From contig NZ_BAVS01000021.1 in assembly GCF_000521485.1 (NCBI RefSeq), forward strand, positions 1 through 52,826: 52,826 bases of DNA, in the 5' to 3' direction. This document shows, one piece after another, positions 1 through 10,290 of this stretch. Under the pieces are notes generated by a model. That model saw nothing but the letters and a program-made list of their open reading frames with translations. It was not told where the DNA came from and did not search any database. Numbering within the stretch: position 1 is the first letter of the stretch; every line of letters starts with the position of its first letter. Source of the stretch: Gracilibacillus boraciitolerans JCM 21714. GTDB taxonomy: Bacteria > Bacillota > Bacilli > Bacillales > Amphibacillaceae. Made by a program: the position numbers and the translations under genes.

Positions 1-108
1 ATTAAACTAATTGTTACATTTGACATCATTTTTTAATATAAACAGGCGTTTCATAGTATGGGATTCTGGCTATATATTCAGTAAGCCAATATTAGGAGGA
101 TGAACATC

Positions 109-390
109 ATGAAAAAATTCTTGTCTACTCAAGTAACACTTGAAGAAAAGCTAAGCATGAAACAAATAATATCTTTTTTTCAATATGAGAAAAATTATAA
201 TGGTTCTATCTATATTCTTGGTAATCATCAAATGATTTCTCTACATGATTTACCTGGACTGGTTGCTTTTTCATTGTTAACTAGCGCAGATTGTGATGTG
301 CAATTTGTTGTCGAAGGAATCAATCCTGAACAAGCATTAGAAGATCTGCAGAATTATTTAACAACAGACGGATATTATTTAGTAAACTAA
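109..390 (+). CDS. HPr-fold protein, probably non-phosphorylatable at the usual His
   Basis: About 93 residues, the size of the phosphocarrier HPr. The middle and C-terminal parts align by eye with HPr: the strand-loop pattern ISLHDLPGL sits where HPr has VNLKSIMGV, and the end resembles the HPr C-terminal helix. The catalytic His15 motif (GIHARPA) is absent, and the position of regulatory Ser46 holds Asp. It is therefore unlikely to carry phosphate from EI; a regulatory or binding role is inference. The start at 109 is chosen because an AGGAGG box ends just before it with proper spacing, whereas the ATG at 100 overlaps that box. It stands alone and ends before a convergent gene. Fold assignment is moderate confidence; function is unknown. 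Confidence 0.55.
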   Translation: MKKFLSTQVTLEEKLSMKQIISFFQYEKNYNGSIYILGNHQMISLHDLPGLVAFSLLTSADCDVQFVVEGINPEQALEDLQNYLTTDGYYLVN

Positions 391-407
391 TCCATTCTTT
401 AAAATTC

Positions 408-430
408 GCACACCTAGTTTAAAGGTGTGC
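408..430 (-). terminator. Hairpin terminator of the CdsA-like gene
   Basis: An 8-bp perfect stem (GCACACCT / AGGTGTGC) with a 7-base loop. Read on the minus strand it is followed by a short T-rich stretch, so it most likely ends the minus-strand cytidylyltransferase-like gene. It may also serve the converging HPr-like gene. Confidence 0.6.
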
Positions 431-1404
431 ATGTCTTTGATTACATGAATTCAAAAAAATAGCGAACGACATGAAAAAATATCGGGGGGCAGTATAGGAT
501 AAACTATCAATTCTATTTAAATATCTATCTTTTACACTTTCGATATTCTTATTATTCCCTATCAATAAATCACGCTTTAATACCGATATCGTTACACTTC
601 CAAAAAAACCTGCCACACTTATCAGCACTCCTGAAATAATTCCAAACATTAGATCTAAAGGTGTTAATAACGAGTATATGAAATAAGAAGTCAATGTCGT
701 AATAATTAATCCGCCAATAAATCCCTCCCAGGTAAGATAGGGGGGGTTGCTGTCGGTGCTATTTTATGTTTACCGATATAAAGCGAAATTAAATATTGGA
801 TAACATCATTTACCTGTGTCAATATAATTAGAAATAAGACAAGATTCGGTCCATATAACGGTGTTGCCACAGGAAAATAGGCAAGATGGCTGATACCAAA
901 TACCATTAACATTAATCCCCCCCATTGAGTAAAACTTACTGATCGCAAAAAACCTACTGTCCCTTTTCCTATTATTCGTGGTAACGGTAAAAAAAGAAAC
1001 ACATACACAGGTATAAATACGATAAACATGCCATACCAGCCAATATAGATCCAGTAAAACTGGATGGGTATCATTAAATAGGCCCACAGAAAAATACGAC
1101 GATCTGATTTACGCGTTTTCATCATCATAAAGTATTCCTTCAGCGCAAAATAACAAAGAATCATAATGGCAATAAGAGATACCGTCGAATTAAATAATGT
1201 TGCAAAACAAAAAATCACAAACATTCCCCCCCACCATGTTTTAATCCGTGATTGAAGTGTGTCAAAATCTTTATGTTTCTGAAATTTCGGTGCAAGTTTA
1301 ATAGCTATTGAGGCACTAAATAATGCAATAAAAATAATCGATAAAGTCCAAATTGTTTCCTGCAAGATAATCTCACCCATTCTTTTTTTAAAAACTGCAT
1401 CCAT
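419..1404 (-). CDS. CdsA-like phosphatidate cytidylyltransferase (frameshifted)
   Basis: Integral membrane protein of the CTP:phosphatidate cytidylyltransferase family, which makes CDP-diacylglycerol for phospholipid synthesis. The reconstructed protein is about 328 residues with many hydrophobic segments. The C-terminal region carries a CdsA-like pattern, GSVTISVLKRD followed by a basic/acidic stretch and RIDSL, but lacks the HGG of classical CdsA, so it may be a paralogue with a different lipid substrate (inference). The frame breaks at a C7 run (as read on the minus strand, about 740-746): upstream reads to KIAPTATP, then TWEGFIGG resumes in another frame. Removing two bases from the run restores one ORF. 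The start at 1404 has only a weak ribosome site and is uncertain. Confidence 0.65.
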
Positions 1405-1458
1405 TTTACAGGAATTGCTTTATAATGAAAAGAGAATATTTTTTAAGTTGGTGATATC

Positions 1459-2022
1459 GTGAATCAAGAATATGTTTATATTATGTTATCAGATACAGGA
1501 ACCTTATTTACAAATGTCATAAAAACGTATACAAAGGCACCTTATAATCATGCTTCATTGTCGTTTGACTCCGAGCTGAAAGAAATGTATAGCTTCGGCA
1601 GGAAAAAACCAACAAATCCTTTACATGGAGGTTTTGTGAAAGAAGATATTTTTACTGGTACGTACAGTAAGTATCCGAATACAAGCTGTGTCATCTATCG
1701 GCTTCAGGTAACAGAGCGTGAAAAACAAAAAATGAAAAGAATATTAGAAGTATTTATTAAAAATAATCATAAATTTCTTTATAATATTTTAGGAGTTATT
1801 GGAGTTTCGTTAAAAGAGCCAGTTGAATTTAGTAATTCCTATTTTTGCTCTCAGTTTGTTGCTGATATTTTATTTCGTTCTGGCATAAAACTCTGGGATA
1901 AGCTTCCAGCCATGGTGACTCCAGATGATTTCAGAAAAAGCATTGCCTTTGAACTTTTATATGAAGGAAAGCTCTTTGAATACCATCCATTGAAAAAAGT
2001 CATGATAAACAATCACATGTAA
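1459..2022 (+). CDS. Permuted papain-like (NlpC/P60-type, YiiX-like) amidase
   Basis: A 187-residue soluble protein. It has the circularly permuted papain-like layout: an early His in YNHASLSFD (near residue 30) and a later Cys in YFCSQFVAD (near residue 132), the likely catalytic pair. Family members (YaeF/YiiX type) act as cysteine hydrolases on amide or ester bonds, sometimes lipid-linked; the substrate here cannot be read from sequence. No signal peptide is seen, so it is predicted cytoplasmic. Translation starts at GTG. It is divergent from the CdsA-like gene with about 55 bases between starts, so the two may share a control region. A strong terminator follows. Confidence 0.65.
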   Translation: MNQEYVYIMLSDTGTLFTNVIKTYTKAPYNHASLSFDSELKEMYSFGRKKPTNPLHGGFVKEDIFTGTYSKYPNTSCVIYRLQVTEREKQKMKRILEVFIKNNHKFLYNILGVIGVSLKEPVEFSNSYFCSQFVADILFRSGIKLWDKLPAMVTPDDFRKSIAFELLYEGKLFEYHPLKKVMINNHM

Positions 2023-2055
2023 AAAAGTGACGGCATGTTTCAACCGTCACTTTTT
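2022..2055. terminator. Bidirectional terminator between convergent genes
   Basis: A 12-bp stem (AAAAAGTGACGG / CCGTCACTTTTT) with a 10-base loop, flanked by A and T runs on the two sides, so it can end transcription from both the amidase gene and the MMPL-partner gene. Confidence 0.85.
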
Positions 2056-2056
2056 A

Positions 2057-3837
2057 TTAGCGAAATAAATCTAAGAGTTTATCCCAGAAGCTTTTCTCTT
2101 TCGCTGTTTCTTGTTGTTCTTCTGCCTGCTCTTCTTTCTCTATTGCTTCTGTTTTAATCACAAATTGAACGGATTGAATATTCTCATTCTTTTCAGAAAC
2201 AAAAGATTCAGCATCAAAATCAGATTTATCAAATTCATTAATCATTTTATCAATTTCTTCTTGCATTTGTTCAGGTAATTCGCTTGTAGAATCAGCCAAT
2301 TTAGAAGTACCGTTACGTAATTCAGTTGTTCCATTTTCCAATTCAGTTGTTCCATGATAAATATCTGTAACACCTTGATGAATACTTTGGTATGCGTTAG
2401 ATAACTCTCTTACACCATGAGTGTATTCGACTAAACCGCCATGGAAGGACTTATAGTTATCTGACAATTTGCCTAAGCCATTTTGTAATTCCTTGATCGA
2501 TTCTTGAATATTGATTTTTTCACTTGCCTTAGCTACTTCACTAGCCATTGTTTCCAGGGATGTCGCCATTTCTGTTTGCGCGCCACTTATTTCGTTTAGC
2601 GTAGGATCAACCGCTGCAAATACTTCTTTGGTGGCCTCATACGTTCCTTTTGCTTTTTGAGCTGCCCCATACGTTTCAGCTAACTTCTGCACAATTTTCC
2701 GGTCCTGCTCTTCCTCTAATTTACTGGCTATACGTTTTATCTCTTCCTCAGAAATTTCATGAGCTGGAATCGCATGAATTGATTCATCTAATTTCTGATA
2801 AGCTTTGGTATAATTGTCACGTAAAGTTGTTAAGCCTGTTGCAGCCTCTTTCATTCCTTCAGAGATTTTGATTAATCCCACCCGCAATTTTCCAAAATCG
2901 GCACCACTCATATCCTGATTTAATGAATCCTTCATAGTGACTAAAGCTTTATCAATCGCAGCTGATCCGTTTAACAGTTCAGTGGAACTATTATTTAATT
3001 CAGCTATGCCATTTTTATAGTCAGCTGATCCGCTTGTTAGATCGGCCATGCCGTTATTCAAATCAGCAATACCTGTTTTCAAGTCTCCAACAGCATCATC
3101 TATTTTTTTTGTTGCGTCTGTTAAACTCTCAAAGTCCCCCCTGTGATTTGATCAACATCAGGTGATTCAATCGACAGTGCAGAAGGTACACCCGAAATTT
3201 CAATGGCATTTAATTCTAAATCTGTAACATCTGCTTCTAGGACCAATGTTTCTTCCTGTTCGGGCATAACGGTATATGTTACTTGTTTATTTTTACCTGC
3301 ATTTGCTATCGTACCATTTTCAGTAACTATTTCCTGATATTTACCAGCATCTAACGTTAACGAAATCTGCAATAAATAATTATTATAAAAAATCGGATTC
3401 ACTTGTTCATTTGCTGACGTTTGAATCTCTATTTTTAAATGACCATCCTGCCCTGCTAAATCTTCTGCTGATATATTATTACCATTGAGTTGATAAGAAA
3501 TATCAAATTTCCATGGTAATAATTTCCCTTCCAGATCACCTTGATAATAAAACGTATCCTCTGATGTTGAAAACGACACTTTCTCATCCTCTTTAACGAT
3601 TTCAGATAGATCGGTAAGATTTTTTACAGTTGTATAGTTACCATAATCAACAATTTCTTCCGTGTTTTCGACTTTAAAACTATTGACTATATACATTTCT
3701 TGCTGACTACCATTAGGTTGTAGAGTAGTATAAACTACTTCATCTTTTTCGACTGCAGAATTAGCAGCATGAACGGGTACAGTTGCCATTATCAGCAGAC
3801 TAATAATCCACATTACTAACATTCTTTTTTTAATCAT
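2057..3837 (-). CDS. Secreted heptad-repeat (YhgE/Pip-like) partner of the MMPL exporter (frameshifted)
   Basis: Reconstructed protein of about 593 residues. It begins with a typical signal peptide ending in VHAA, followed by a beta-rich region of about 220 residues. Then come long repeats of the type LNNG, LTSG, LENGTTELRNG, the spaced Leu/Gly coil seen in YhgE/Pip-like proteins, and a Glu/Gln-rich tail. The protein probably sits outside the membrane and works with the adjacent MMPL transporter, whose stop lies two bases before this ATG. The ATG at 3837 is preferred over a TTG at 3843 because of an AAAGG box. The frame breaks at a C6 run (3136-3141): upstream ends near DQITG and downstream resumes with SLTDATKKIDDA. 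Removing two bases gives one ORF. Confidence 0.65.
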
Positions 3838-3839
3838 AA

Positions 3840-5905
3840 TCAACCTTTCTCCTTATAAAAGTTTGCTTTCCAAGTTGTTACCTTAATTAGTTTATCAAAT
3901 ATCACAAGCATAGCCGGTAAGAAAAATACCACTAATATGAATGCTAGCAATGCTCCTCTTCCAAGCAATAACCCAATTGATGACACAATCGGATTTGTGG
4001 AAGTCCAGGCTAATATAAATCCTACACTTGATAAAATAGAAGCAGATATTAGAATGGAAAAGATTTTTTCATTAATTGTTTTCTTAATGGCCTTCATTGC
4101 TGGCATTTCTTTTCGATTCTCCTTGTAGGCTTCTGATAATAAAATCGCGTAATCCACCGTTGCGGCTAATTGGACTGTGCTAACAATCAGGTATCCGACA
4201 TATACAAGCGATGTATCCATAAAATAAGGCACCGATAAGTTGATCCAAACAGCCGCCTGAATGGTTAATAACAGGATTATTGGCATGGAAATCGAGCGGA
4301 ACGTTACTAGTAATACAAGCGCTATCGCCACAATCGTAAGAATATTCACGACCAGATTATCCGCTTCGACTGTCTGTTTCATATCATATAACGTAACACT
4401 TTCTCCAAGCACATATGAATCATTTCCATAATAATTCTCGGCCATATCTTTTACTTTATCAATAAATGCGAAAGCCTCCTCACCTTCTGAGTCCGTCTTG
4501 GTGTTCAGAATGATTCGCGCAAAATTATCAGAATAAAATTGACTTATCATCGACTCTTCTAAATACTCAGGAGGAATAGCAGCGCTAACGGTATTGACAT
4601 AGGCTAACACGCTAGAAACATTTTCAACATTTTCTAATTCCTGTACTAATTCTTCCTCTTTGGCAATATCTCCTTTTGGAACTAACAAAACAAGTGGTGT
4701 TGATTTTCCATATACTTCTTCAATAGCTCTCTCATCTTTCCCCCACGCGCATATTGTCCGGCTGTTCACCAGTACCGTAAATAAAGTCTGTATTATTTTG
4801 TGCCAAAAAAGCTGGTACTACGATAATAAAAACAAGAATAATACTTGGTATCCGGAATTTCAACACTCTTCTCCCAATATTTTTGAAGATAGGTACAATT
4901 GGTTTATGTTCCGTTTTATCAATCCATTTATAGAAGGTAATTGTTAATGCTGGTAAGAAAACCATCACACTAATGAAACTAAGCACAATTCCTTTAACCA
5001 AATTCACCCCTAAATCAGAGCCAATTTCAAAATTCATGAAGGTGAGTGCCATAAATCCAAAAAACGTGGTAGAGGCACTTGCAGCTATAGCAGGAAACGA
5101 TCGTTTCATCGCTAAGCGCATTGCATTAGTAGGTTCCTCTCCCTGTTACGAAAATCAGAAAAACTATGGAGCAGAAAGATCGCATAATCCAGCGAAACAG
5201 CTAATTGTAGAATCGGTGCAACAGATTGGGTAACGAACGATACTTCACTCAGAAAAATATTGGTCCCAAGATTAATTAGTACCGAGACACCAATAGCTGT
5301 AAGGAAGAAAACTGGTTCCATCCATGAATTAGTAGATAGAATTAAAATAATGATGATAATTGGCACTAATAATAAAGCAGCATAGGCTGATTCTGAACCA
5401 GCCATTTGTTGGGAAACAGCTGTATCAACAGCTCCACCTGCCAGGGCATTGTCCTCACCAATCAACTCATATATCGCATTCGTGATCGCCACTTCATCGC
5501 CTTCACGAATATGTAACGAAAGTAAAGCATTTTTATCCAGATAATATGTTTCTATAATATTTTGATCGACCATTTCCAATGGTGTTTTGATATCGACGGC
5601 ATCATCAAGCCATGTCACTTCACTTACCCCCCCATCGATGACTTCTAACTGTTCTTTATAGTCAAGTGCTTGCTGAACAGTGACATCATATAACATGACC
5701 CTCGCATTTTCTACCCCCCCGGTCTCAAATTCCCCCCCTCCATTACTTCCATCGCAGCAGTAGATGGTGCGTCATCAGGTAAATAATCTGCCATGTTATA
5801 ATTAACCGAAACGCCAAATTGAACGATAGCGCTGATTAAAGTAACTAATAAAAATGTGATCACTATTGATTTTTTATGTTTTATTATTTTAGTTGAAAGG
5901 TCAAT
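3840..5905 (-). CDS. MMPL/RND-family exporter, YdgH-like (three frameshifts)
   Basis: Member of the MMPL/hydrophobe-amphiphile exporter family: two halves, each with one N-terminal membrane helix, an extracytoplasmic domain and a bundle of about five helices. The reconstructed length of about 688 residues and the repeated motifs (AVSLDYAIFLLHSF in half one, AATVDYAILLSEAY in half two, each with the buried Asp used for proton coupling) fit. Breaks lie at the C7 run 5732-5738 (+2), near 5137 (-1 in a G run) and at the C5 run near 4740 (+1); all are single-run length changes. The start is unclear: an ATG at 5915 overlaps the GGGAGG box and is out of frame, while the in-frame codon at 5905 is ATT. 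It forms an operon with the coiled-coil partner downstream and is divergent from a TetR gene. Confidence 0.8.
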
Positions 5906-5963
5906 CGTACTTCATCCTCCCTTGCATTTATCTTGATTACACTTTATCATTATATAGACACCG

Positions 5964-6012
5964 TGTTGGATATTCAACAAACAGTTTTATAAACTCTGTA
6001 TGTTTTCCAACA
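5964..6012. promoter_or_regulatory. Candidate TetR operators in the divergent promoter region
   Basis: Two short inverted repeats lie between the MMPL operon and the TetR gene: TGTTG-GATATT-CAACA at 5964-5979 and TGTT-TTCC-AACA at 6001-6012. A related half site, ATGTTGTATTGTTAC, follows at about 6025. Position and symmetry suggest binding by the adjacent TetR protein; this is inference. Confidence 0.45.
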
Positions 6013-6067
6013 TATTTAACGTATATGTTGTATTGTTACAAAAAGTTCACATTTAGGAGGGTTTCCT

Positions 6068-6624
6068 TTGAGCAAAAATATAGACCGCAGAAAAAAATAT
6101 ACCGAATGGCATTAAAAGACAGCCTCATCCAATTATTAAATAAAAAGGCATTTTCCTCTATAACAGTAAAGGAAATTTGTGCAATTGCAGATATCAATCG
6201 TTCCACATTTTACACCCATTATACGGATCAATTCGATTTACTTTATCAGATTGAAGAAGAAATCATCGAAGAAATGAATAGATACTTAAATGAATGCAGT
6301 TTCGTTGAAGAAGAGGAATCAATTCAGATGACAGAAAAATTATTGGAATACATCCAAAACAGAAAGGAAATTTGTCAAACATTACTTCTTCAAAATACCG
6401 GAACAAGTTTTGAAAAAAGAGTGATGATTATTGCGAGGCAGTTTTTATTAAACAAAGCTATTCATTTGAAGTCAAATGAGGCTAATTATTTTAGTACGTT
6501 TATCATAAGTGGTGCTATTCATGTTATCAAAGAATGGCTCGATATGGATACTCAGGAATCACCGAAACAGATAGCAGAAATGATAACTCAATTTACTAAT
6601 AAAGGGTTATTGTTTATAAAGTAA
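6068..6624 (+). CDS. TetR/AcrR-family repressor, TTG start (one-base frameshift)
   Basis: Small TetR-type regulator of about 186 residues. The N-terminal helix-turn-helix is clear: SITVKEICAIADINRSTFYTHY, followed by a helical ligand domain. The natural start is TTG at 6068, seven bases after a perfect AGGAGG; this gives SKNIDRRKKYT, typical of this subfamily. That reading slips to the main frame (RMALKDSLIQLLN) near 6101-6104, consistent with one lost base in a C run. A longer open frame extends upstream to 5893 but runs through the promoter region and is not protein-like. It is divergent from the MMPL exporter, which it most likely represses until an inducing ligand is bound (inference from arrangement). 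Confidence 0.75.
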
Positions 6625-6795
6625 GTCATCTTTCCAAGAAATTACACAAAAAGTATTTCTCACAACCAGAGTTTCATGTAGGATACATCTTTACCACAAA
6701 TAAATTATATTTTTCTATTAATCCTCTAAAGCGTTTATAAAGTTAACTTTTTGGGTATTTTGAATAAGGAAGTATTATTAGAGAGGTTGATAGAT

Positions 6796-9321
6796 TTGAC
6801 AGCAAAGGATACAACTAATAAGCAAAAAGGTTTCATAAAACTTTTATTTATTGCCTTTCTTATCTCCATTTCTTTACTGATTATCGGAGGTATAACAGTT
6901 TTTGCACTTATTAAGGATGCACCTAGATTAGATAAGGATAAATTAGAAAACGCCCAATCCTCTATTATATACGATATGAATGGAGAAAAGATTGCTACAA
7001 TTTCTGGCAAAGAATATCGATTACCAGTTGCAATTGAGGATGTTCCTTTAAACGTCCAACAAGCATTTATAGCAATTGAGGATGGTAGATTTAGAGAGCA
7101 TGGTGGCATTGATATTAAAAGAGTTGGAGGAGCCATTCTGGCAAATATAAAGGAAGGCTGGGGAGCTGAAGGTGGCAGTACCATCACACAACAGGTGGTA
7201 AAAAACACGTATCTTTCCTCTGAAAAAACATTAGAAAGAAAAGTACAGGAAGCCTATTTGGCACTTAAGCTAGAAGATAAATATTCCAAAGATGAAATAT
7301 TAGAAATTTACTTAAACAAAATATACTTTGGACATGGAGCATATGGGATCGGAGCAGCAGCAGAAGTATACTTCCATAAAAATGTGAAGGAATTAACGGT
7401 TGCAGAAGCTGCATTATTAGCAGGTTTGCCTCAACGCCCTAGCGGATATGACCCATTTAAGCATCCAGAAATTGCGAAGGAACGTCGTGATACAGTACTT
7501 TCTTTTATGGAGAAAAATAATTTTATTTCTTCAGATAAAATGAAAGAAGCACAAGAGATTAAAATAAATAACAGCTTGTATACCGAGAAAAAAAAGCAAT
7601 CATTCCAATATTTTATTGATTATGTAATAGAGGAATTAATAGCAAATGACATTTCTGAAAATGAAATTTTTACTGGTGGGTTAAAGATTCACACCACTCT
7701 TGATCCTAACGCACAGACTTATACAGAAAAAGTAATGACAGGGACAGATGCAATTCCGTTTCCAGATGATAACTTTAAAGCTGGTGTAGTGCTATTAGAT
7801 ACTAAATCTGGAGCTATTCGAGCTATTGGCGGGAACCGCGATCCTAAAAACCAAAATGTGAAAAGAGGCTTTAACTTCGCGACAGATATTAAAAGGCAAC
7901 CAGGTTCCACCATTAAACCGATATTAGATTATGGTCCTGCTATTGAATACAAGCAACAATCTACTTATCATCAAATTAAAGATGAAGAAATTGAGATTAA
8001 TGATAAAACATTTAAAAACTATGATGATCAATTCCACGGCATGGTATCGATGAGAGAAGCCTTAGTGAAATCATATAATATACCTGCTATAAAAACCTTC
8101 TTAGAGATCGAAAACGACAAAAACTTAGAATTCGCTAGTAACTTGGGAATTGAATTAGAACATGCCTATCCATCCTATGCGATTGGTGGTTTCGGTGATA
8201 AAGATGGAGTATCTCCATTAGATATGGCTGGTGCTTATGCTGCCTTTGGTAATCAAGGAACATATCACGAACCATATAGTGTTACCAAAATAGAATATCC
8301 TAGTGGCGATATTGTGGAATATCAGTCAAAGCCTAGCCAAGCAATGAAAGAATATACGGCATATATGATAACAGATATGCTTGTTGACGTAGTTCAAGAA
8401 GGTACAGGTACTCTCGCCAATATTGAAGGTCTTCCCCCCCTCGCAGGAAAAACTGGTACAACTAATCCGCCCGAAGGAATTAAAAACGGATCCAGGGACT
8501 CATGGTTTGTAGGTTACACTACAGATTATACTGCAGCAGTCTGGACAGGATATCAATCGACTACAACCGAGCAATATGTGACAAAAGAAGATGCTCGACT
8601 ATCTAAATTACTTTTCAAAGAGATAATGGCAGAAGTATCAAAAAATATTGCTTCAACACCTTTCACAAAACCAGATAGCGTTATAGAAGTTGAAATAGAC
8701 AAAAGAAATGGTAAACTAGCTTCTGTCTATACGCCTGCCAATAGCATTACTACAGAATTATTTGTAGAAGGTACAGAATTACCAACAAAATATATACCTA
8801 TTAAACCAAAGATAGAAAATGACAATGAGGAAAAAGATCTACAAGAGTCGCAGCCAACGGAAGAAAGAAATAAAGACAAGAAAGAAAACAAAGAAAAACA
8901 GAAAGAAGCAAAGAAGGAAGAAAAGGAAAAGAAAAATCAAGAAAATAAGGAAAATACAGAAAATGTAAATGTTAATAAAAAGCAAGAGAAAAAAGAAGAT
9001 ACTTCAGTTAACGACGCAGATGATCCTAATCAAACAAATAATAACGACGACACACAAAAAGATCAAAAGGACGATAAAGAAAAAACTTCACAAGACAAAG
9101 AAGACAATCAGTCAGAGAATCAAGAAAGTCAAATAGAACAAGAAACCGAACAGAATCAAGAAAATCAAGAGAACAAGGAAACAAGTAATAACAGTAATAA
9201 CGAAAAAACTGAAATGAGTAAAGAAGCTGAAAAGCAAAACAATGATAAAGAAAAAAATACTTCAGAAGATAACACTGGTACTGACAGTGGAGATACTGAA
9301 AAAGAGGAAAACTCTTTATGA
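6796..9321 (+). CDS. Class A penicillin-binding protein (PBP1) with long charged tail
   Basis: Bifunctional peptidoglycan synthase of the PBP1a family. Order: short cytoplasmic N-terminus, one membrane helix (about residues 15-38), glycosyltransferase domain with IEDGRFREHGGID (catalytic Glu) and GGSTITQQ, then the transpeptidase domain with the active-site STIK (in RQPGSTIKP), SYN and KTGTT motifs. The last ~165 residues are almost only E, K, N, Q, D, S and T, a low-complexity extracellular tail. The TTG at 6796 is chosen because a GAGAGG box lies nine bases upstream; an in-frame TTG at 6751 would add 15 residues. A C7 run (8434-8440) makes LPPLAGKTGTT, where the family usually has a single Pro; the frame is kept. 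Confidence 0.9.
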   Translation: MTAKDTTNKQKGFIKLLFIAFLISISLLIIGGITVFALIKDAPRLDKDKLENAQSSIIYDMNGEKIATISGKEYRLPVAIEDVPLNVQQAFIAIEDGRFREHGGIDIKRVGGAILANIKEGWGAEGGSTITQQVVKNTYLSSEKTLERKVQEAYLALKLEDKYSKDEILEIYLNKIYFGHGAYGIGAAAEVYFHKNVKELTVAEAALLAGLPQRPSGYDPFKHPEIAKERRDTVLSFMEKNNFISSDKMKEAQEIKINNSLYTEKKKQSFQYFIDYVIEELIANDISENEIFTGGLKIHTTLDPNAQTYTEKVMTGTDAIPFPDDNFKAGVVLLDTKSGAIRAIGGNRDPKNQNVKRGFNFATDIKRQPGSTIKPILDYGPAIEYKQQSTYHQIKDEEIEINDKTFKNYDDQFHGMVSMREALVKSYNIPAIKTFLEIENDKNLEFASNLGIELEHAYPSYAIGGFGDKDGVSPLDMAGAYAAFGNQGTYHEPYSVTKIEYPSGDIVEYQSKPSQAMKEYTAYMITDMLVDVVQEGTGTLANIEGLPPLAGKTGTTNPPEGIKNGSRDSWFVGYTTDYTAAVWTGYQSTTTEQYVTKEDARLSKLLFKEIMAEVSKNIASTPFTKPDSVIEVEIDKRNGKLASVYTPANSITTELFVEGTELPTKYIPIKPKIENDNEEKDLQESQPTEERNKDKKENKEKQKEAKKEEKEKKNQENKENTENVNVNKKQEKKEDTSVNDADDPNQTNNNDDTQKDQKDDKEKTSQDKEDNQSENQESQIEQETEQNQENQENKETSNNSNNEKTEMSKEAEKQNNDKEKNTSEDNTGTDSGDTEKEENSL

Positions 9322-9425
9322 TTTTTATCTAAATGAAATGGATATATTTTAAAAATTAGTGTAGCTTTTTCCAAAAACCATGCTACTATTAGATTGATAA
9401 CTTAATAGAGATGGAGAAATGAAAG

Positions 9426-10232
9426 ATGAAATTAGTTTCCTGTAATGCGTTTCGAACAATTGGTATTCCTGGGGTTACTTATATAAAGCCAGATTTAATG
9501 TTTAAAGAATTAGAAAAATTGGAAGAAGCAGACTTAGTTTTGTTTCCTGAAACATGGCAAGTGCCATCTCTCGTACACGGACTAAAAAAGCAAATATTCC
9601 CTAGTATCGAAACAATTCAGTTAGGTTCGAATAAGATAGAAATGACTCGTGCACTTTGGACGGTAGCAAAAGAATATGTGCCATACACAGAAATACTTGC
9701 TAATACAGAAGCGAATATCCAATCTATTCTAGAGACTTTCCCCTTCCCTTTTGTCGCTAAAGAAGCAAAAAACTCAATGGGAAACGGCGTATTTTTAATA
9801 GATGCAGAATCAGAATTTCGGGAATATACCTCTAGTAATAAAGTTTTATATATTCAGGAATATTTACCTAATGACGGTAAAGATCTACGCGTTTGTATCA
9901 TCGGTGAAGAAATCTATGCTGCCTATTGGCGAATTGGACAACAAGGGGAATTTTTACACAATGTTTCCCAAGGTGGATCAGTCTGTTCACAGTTTATACC
10001 AGAGCAGGCATTGGAACTCGTTTTAAAAACTGCCAAAGCATTAAATATTAACCATGCTGGATTCGATATTATTGTTAGTGGTGGCAAATATTATATATTA
10101 GAATTTAATGTGTTATTTGGAAATCAAGGGTTAATTGGTAGAGATGTTACAATTACTCAAGCTATATATGATTATATTTCACATAACTTTTCGCCATCAA
10201 CCCCCCCTACCCCCCCTACTACACCACAATAA
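9426..10232 (+). CDS. ATP-grasp protein, RimK-like
   Basis: 268 residues. The protein has the ATP-grasp arrangement: an N-terminal pre-grasp domain, then FVAKEAKNSMGNGV (nucleotide-binding Lys and glycine-rich loop), IQEYLPNDGKDLRVCIIG, and the metal-binding end GFDIIVSGGKYYILEFNVLFGNQG (Glu and Asn). RimK-like enzymes join an amino acid to a protein or small molecule using ATP; the substrate here is unknown. The C-terminus is a short Ser/Thr/Pro tail produced by two adjacent C7 runs (10199-10214), so its true length is doubtful. An ATG with an upstream GGAGAAATGAAAG box is a good start. It lies alone between the PBP gene and a dead ABC gene, and ends with a terminator. Confidence 0.75.
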   Translation: MKLVSCNAFRTIGIPGVTYIKPDLMFKELEKLEEADLVLFPETWQVPSLVHGLKKQIFPSIETIQLGSNKIEMTRALWTVAKEYVPYTEILANTEANIQSILETFPFPFVAKEAKNSMGNGVFLIDAESEFREYTSSNKVLYIQEYLPNDGKDLRVCIIGEEIYAAYWRIGQQGEFLHNVSQGGSVCSQFIPEQALELVLKTAKALNINHAGFDIIVSGGKYYILEFNVLFGNQGLIGRDVTITQAIYDYISHNFSPSTPPTPPTTPQ

Positions 10233-10252
10233 ACAATATCTTAAATAAAATT

Positions 10253-10290
10253 TACTACGTTTAAAGGCGTAGTATTTTTATTTTTTTTTT
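10253..10290 (+). terminator. Terminator of the ATP-grasp gene
   Basis: A 7-bp stem TACTACG / CGTAGTA (10253-10259 and 10268-10274) followed by a long T-rich tract. The remains of the ABC transporter gene start directly after it. Confidence 0.85.

Noticed and set aside
5893-6067. N-terminal extension of the TetR ORF
   Set aside because: The extra 58 residues cross the promoter region and inverted repeats and are not TetR-like; the TTG at 6068 with AGGAGG explains the start.
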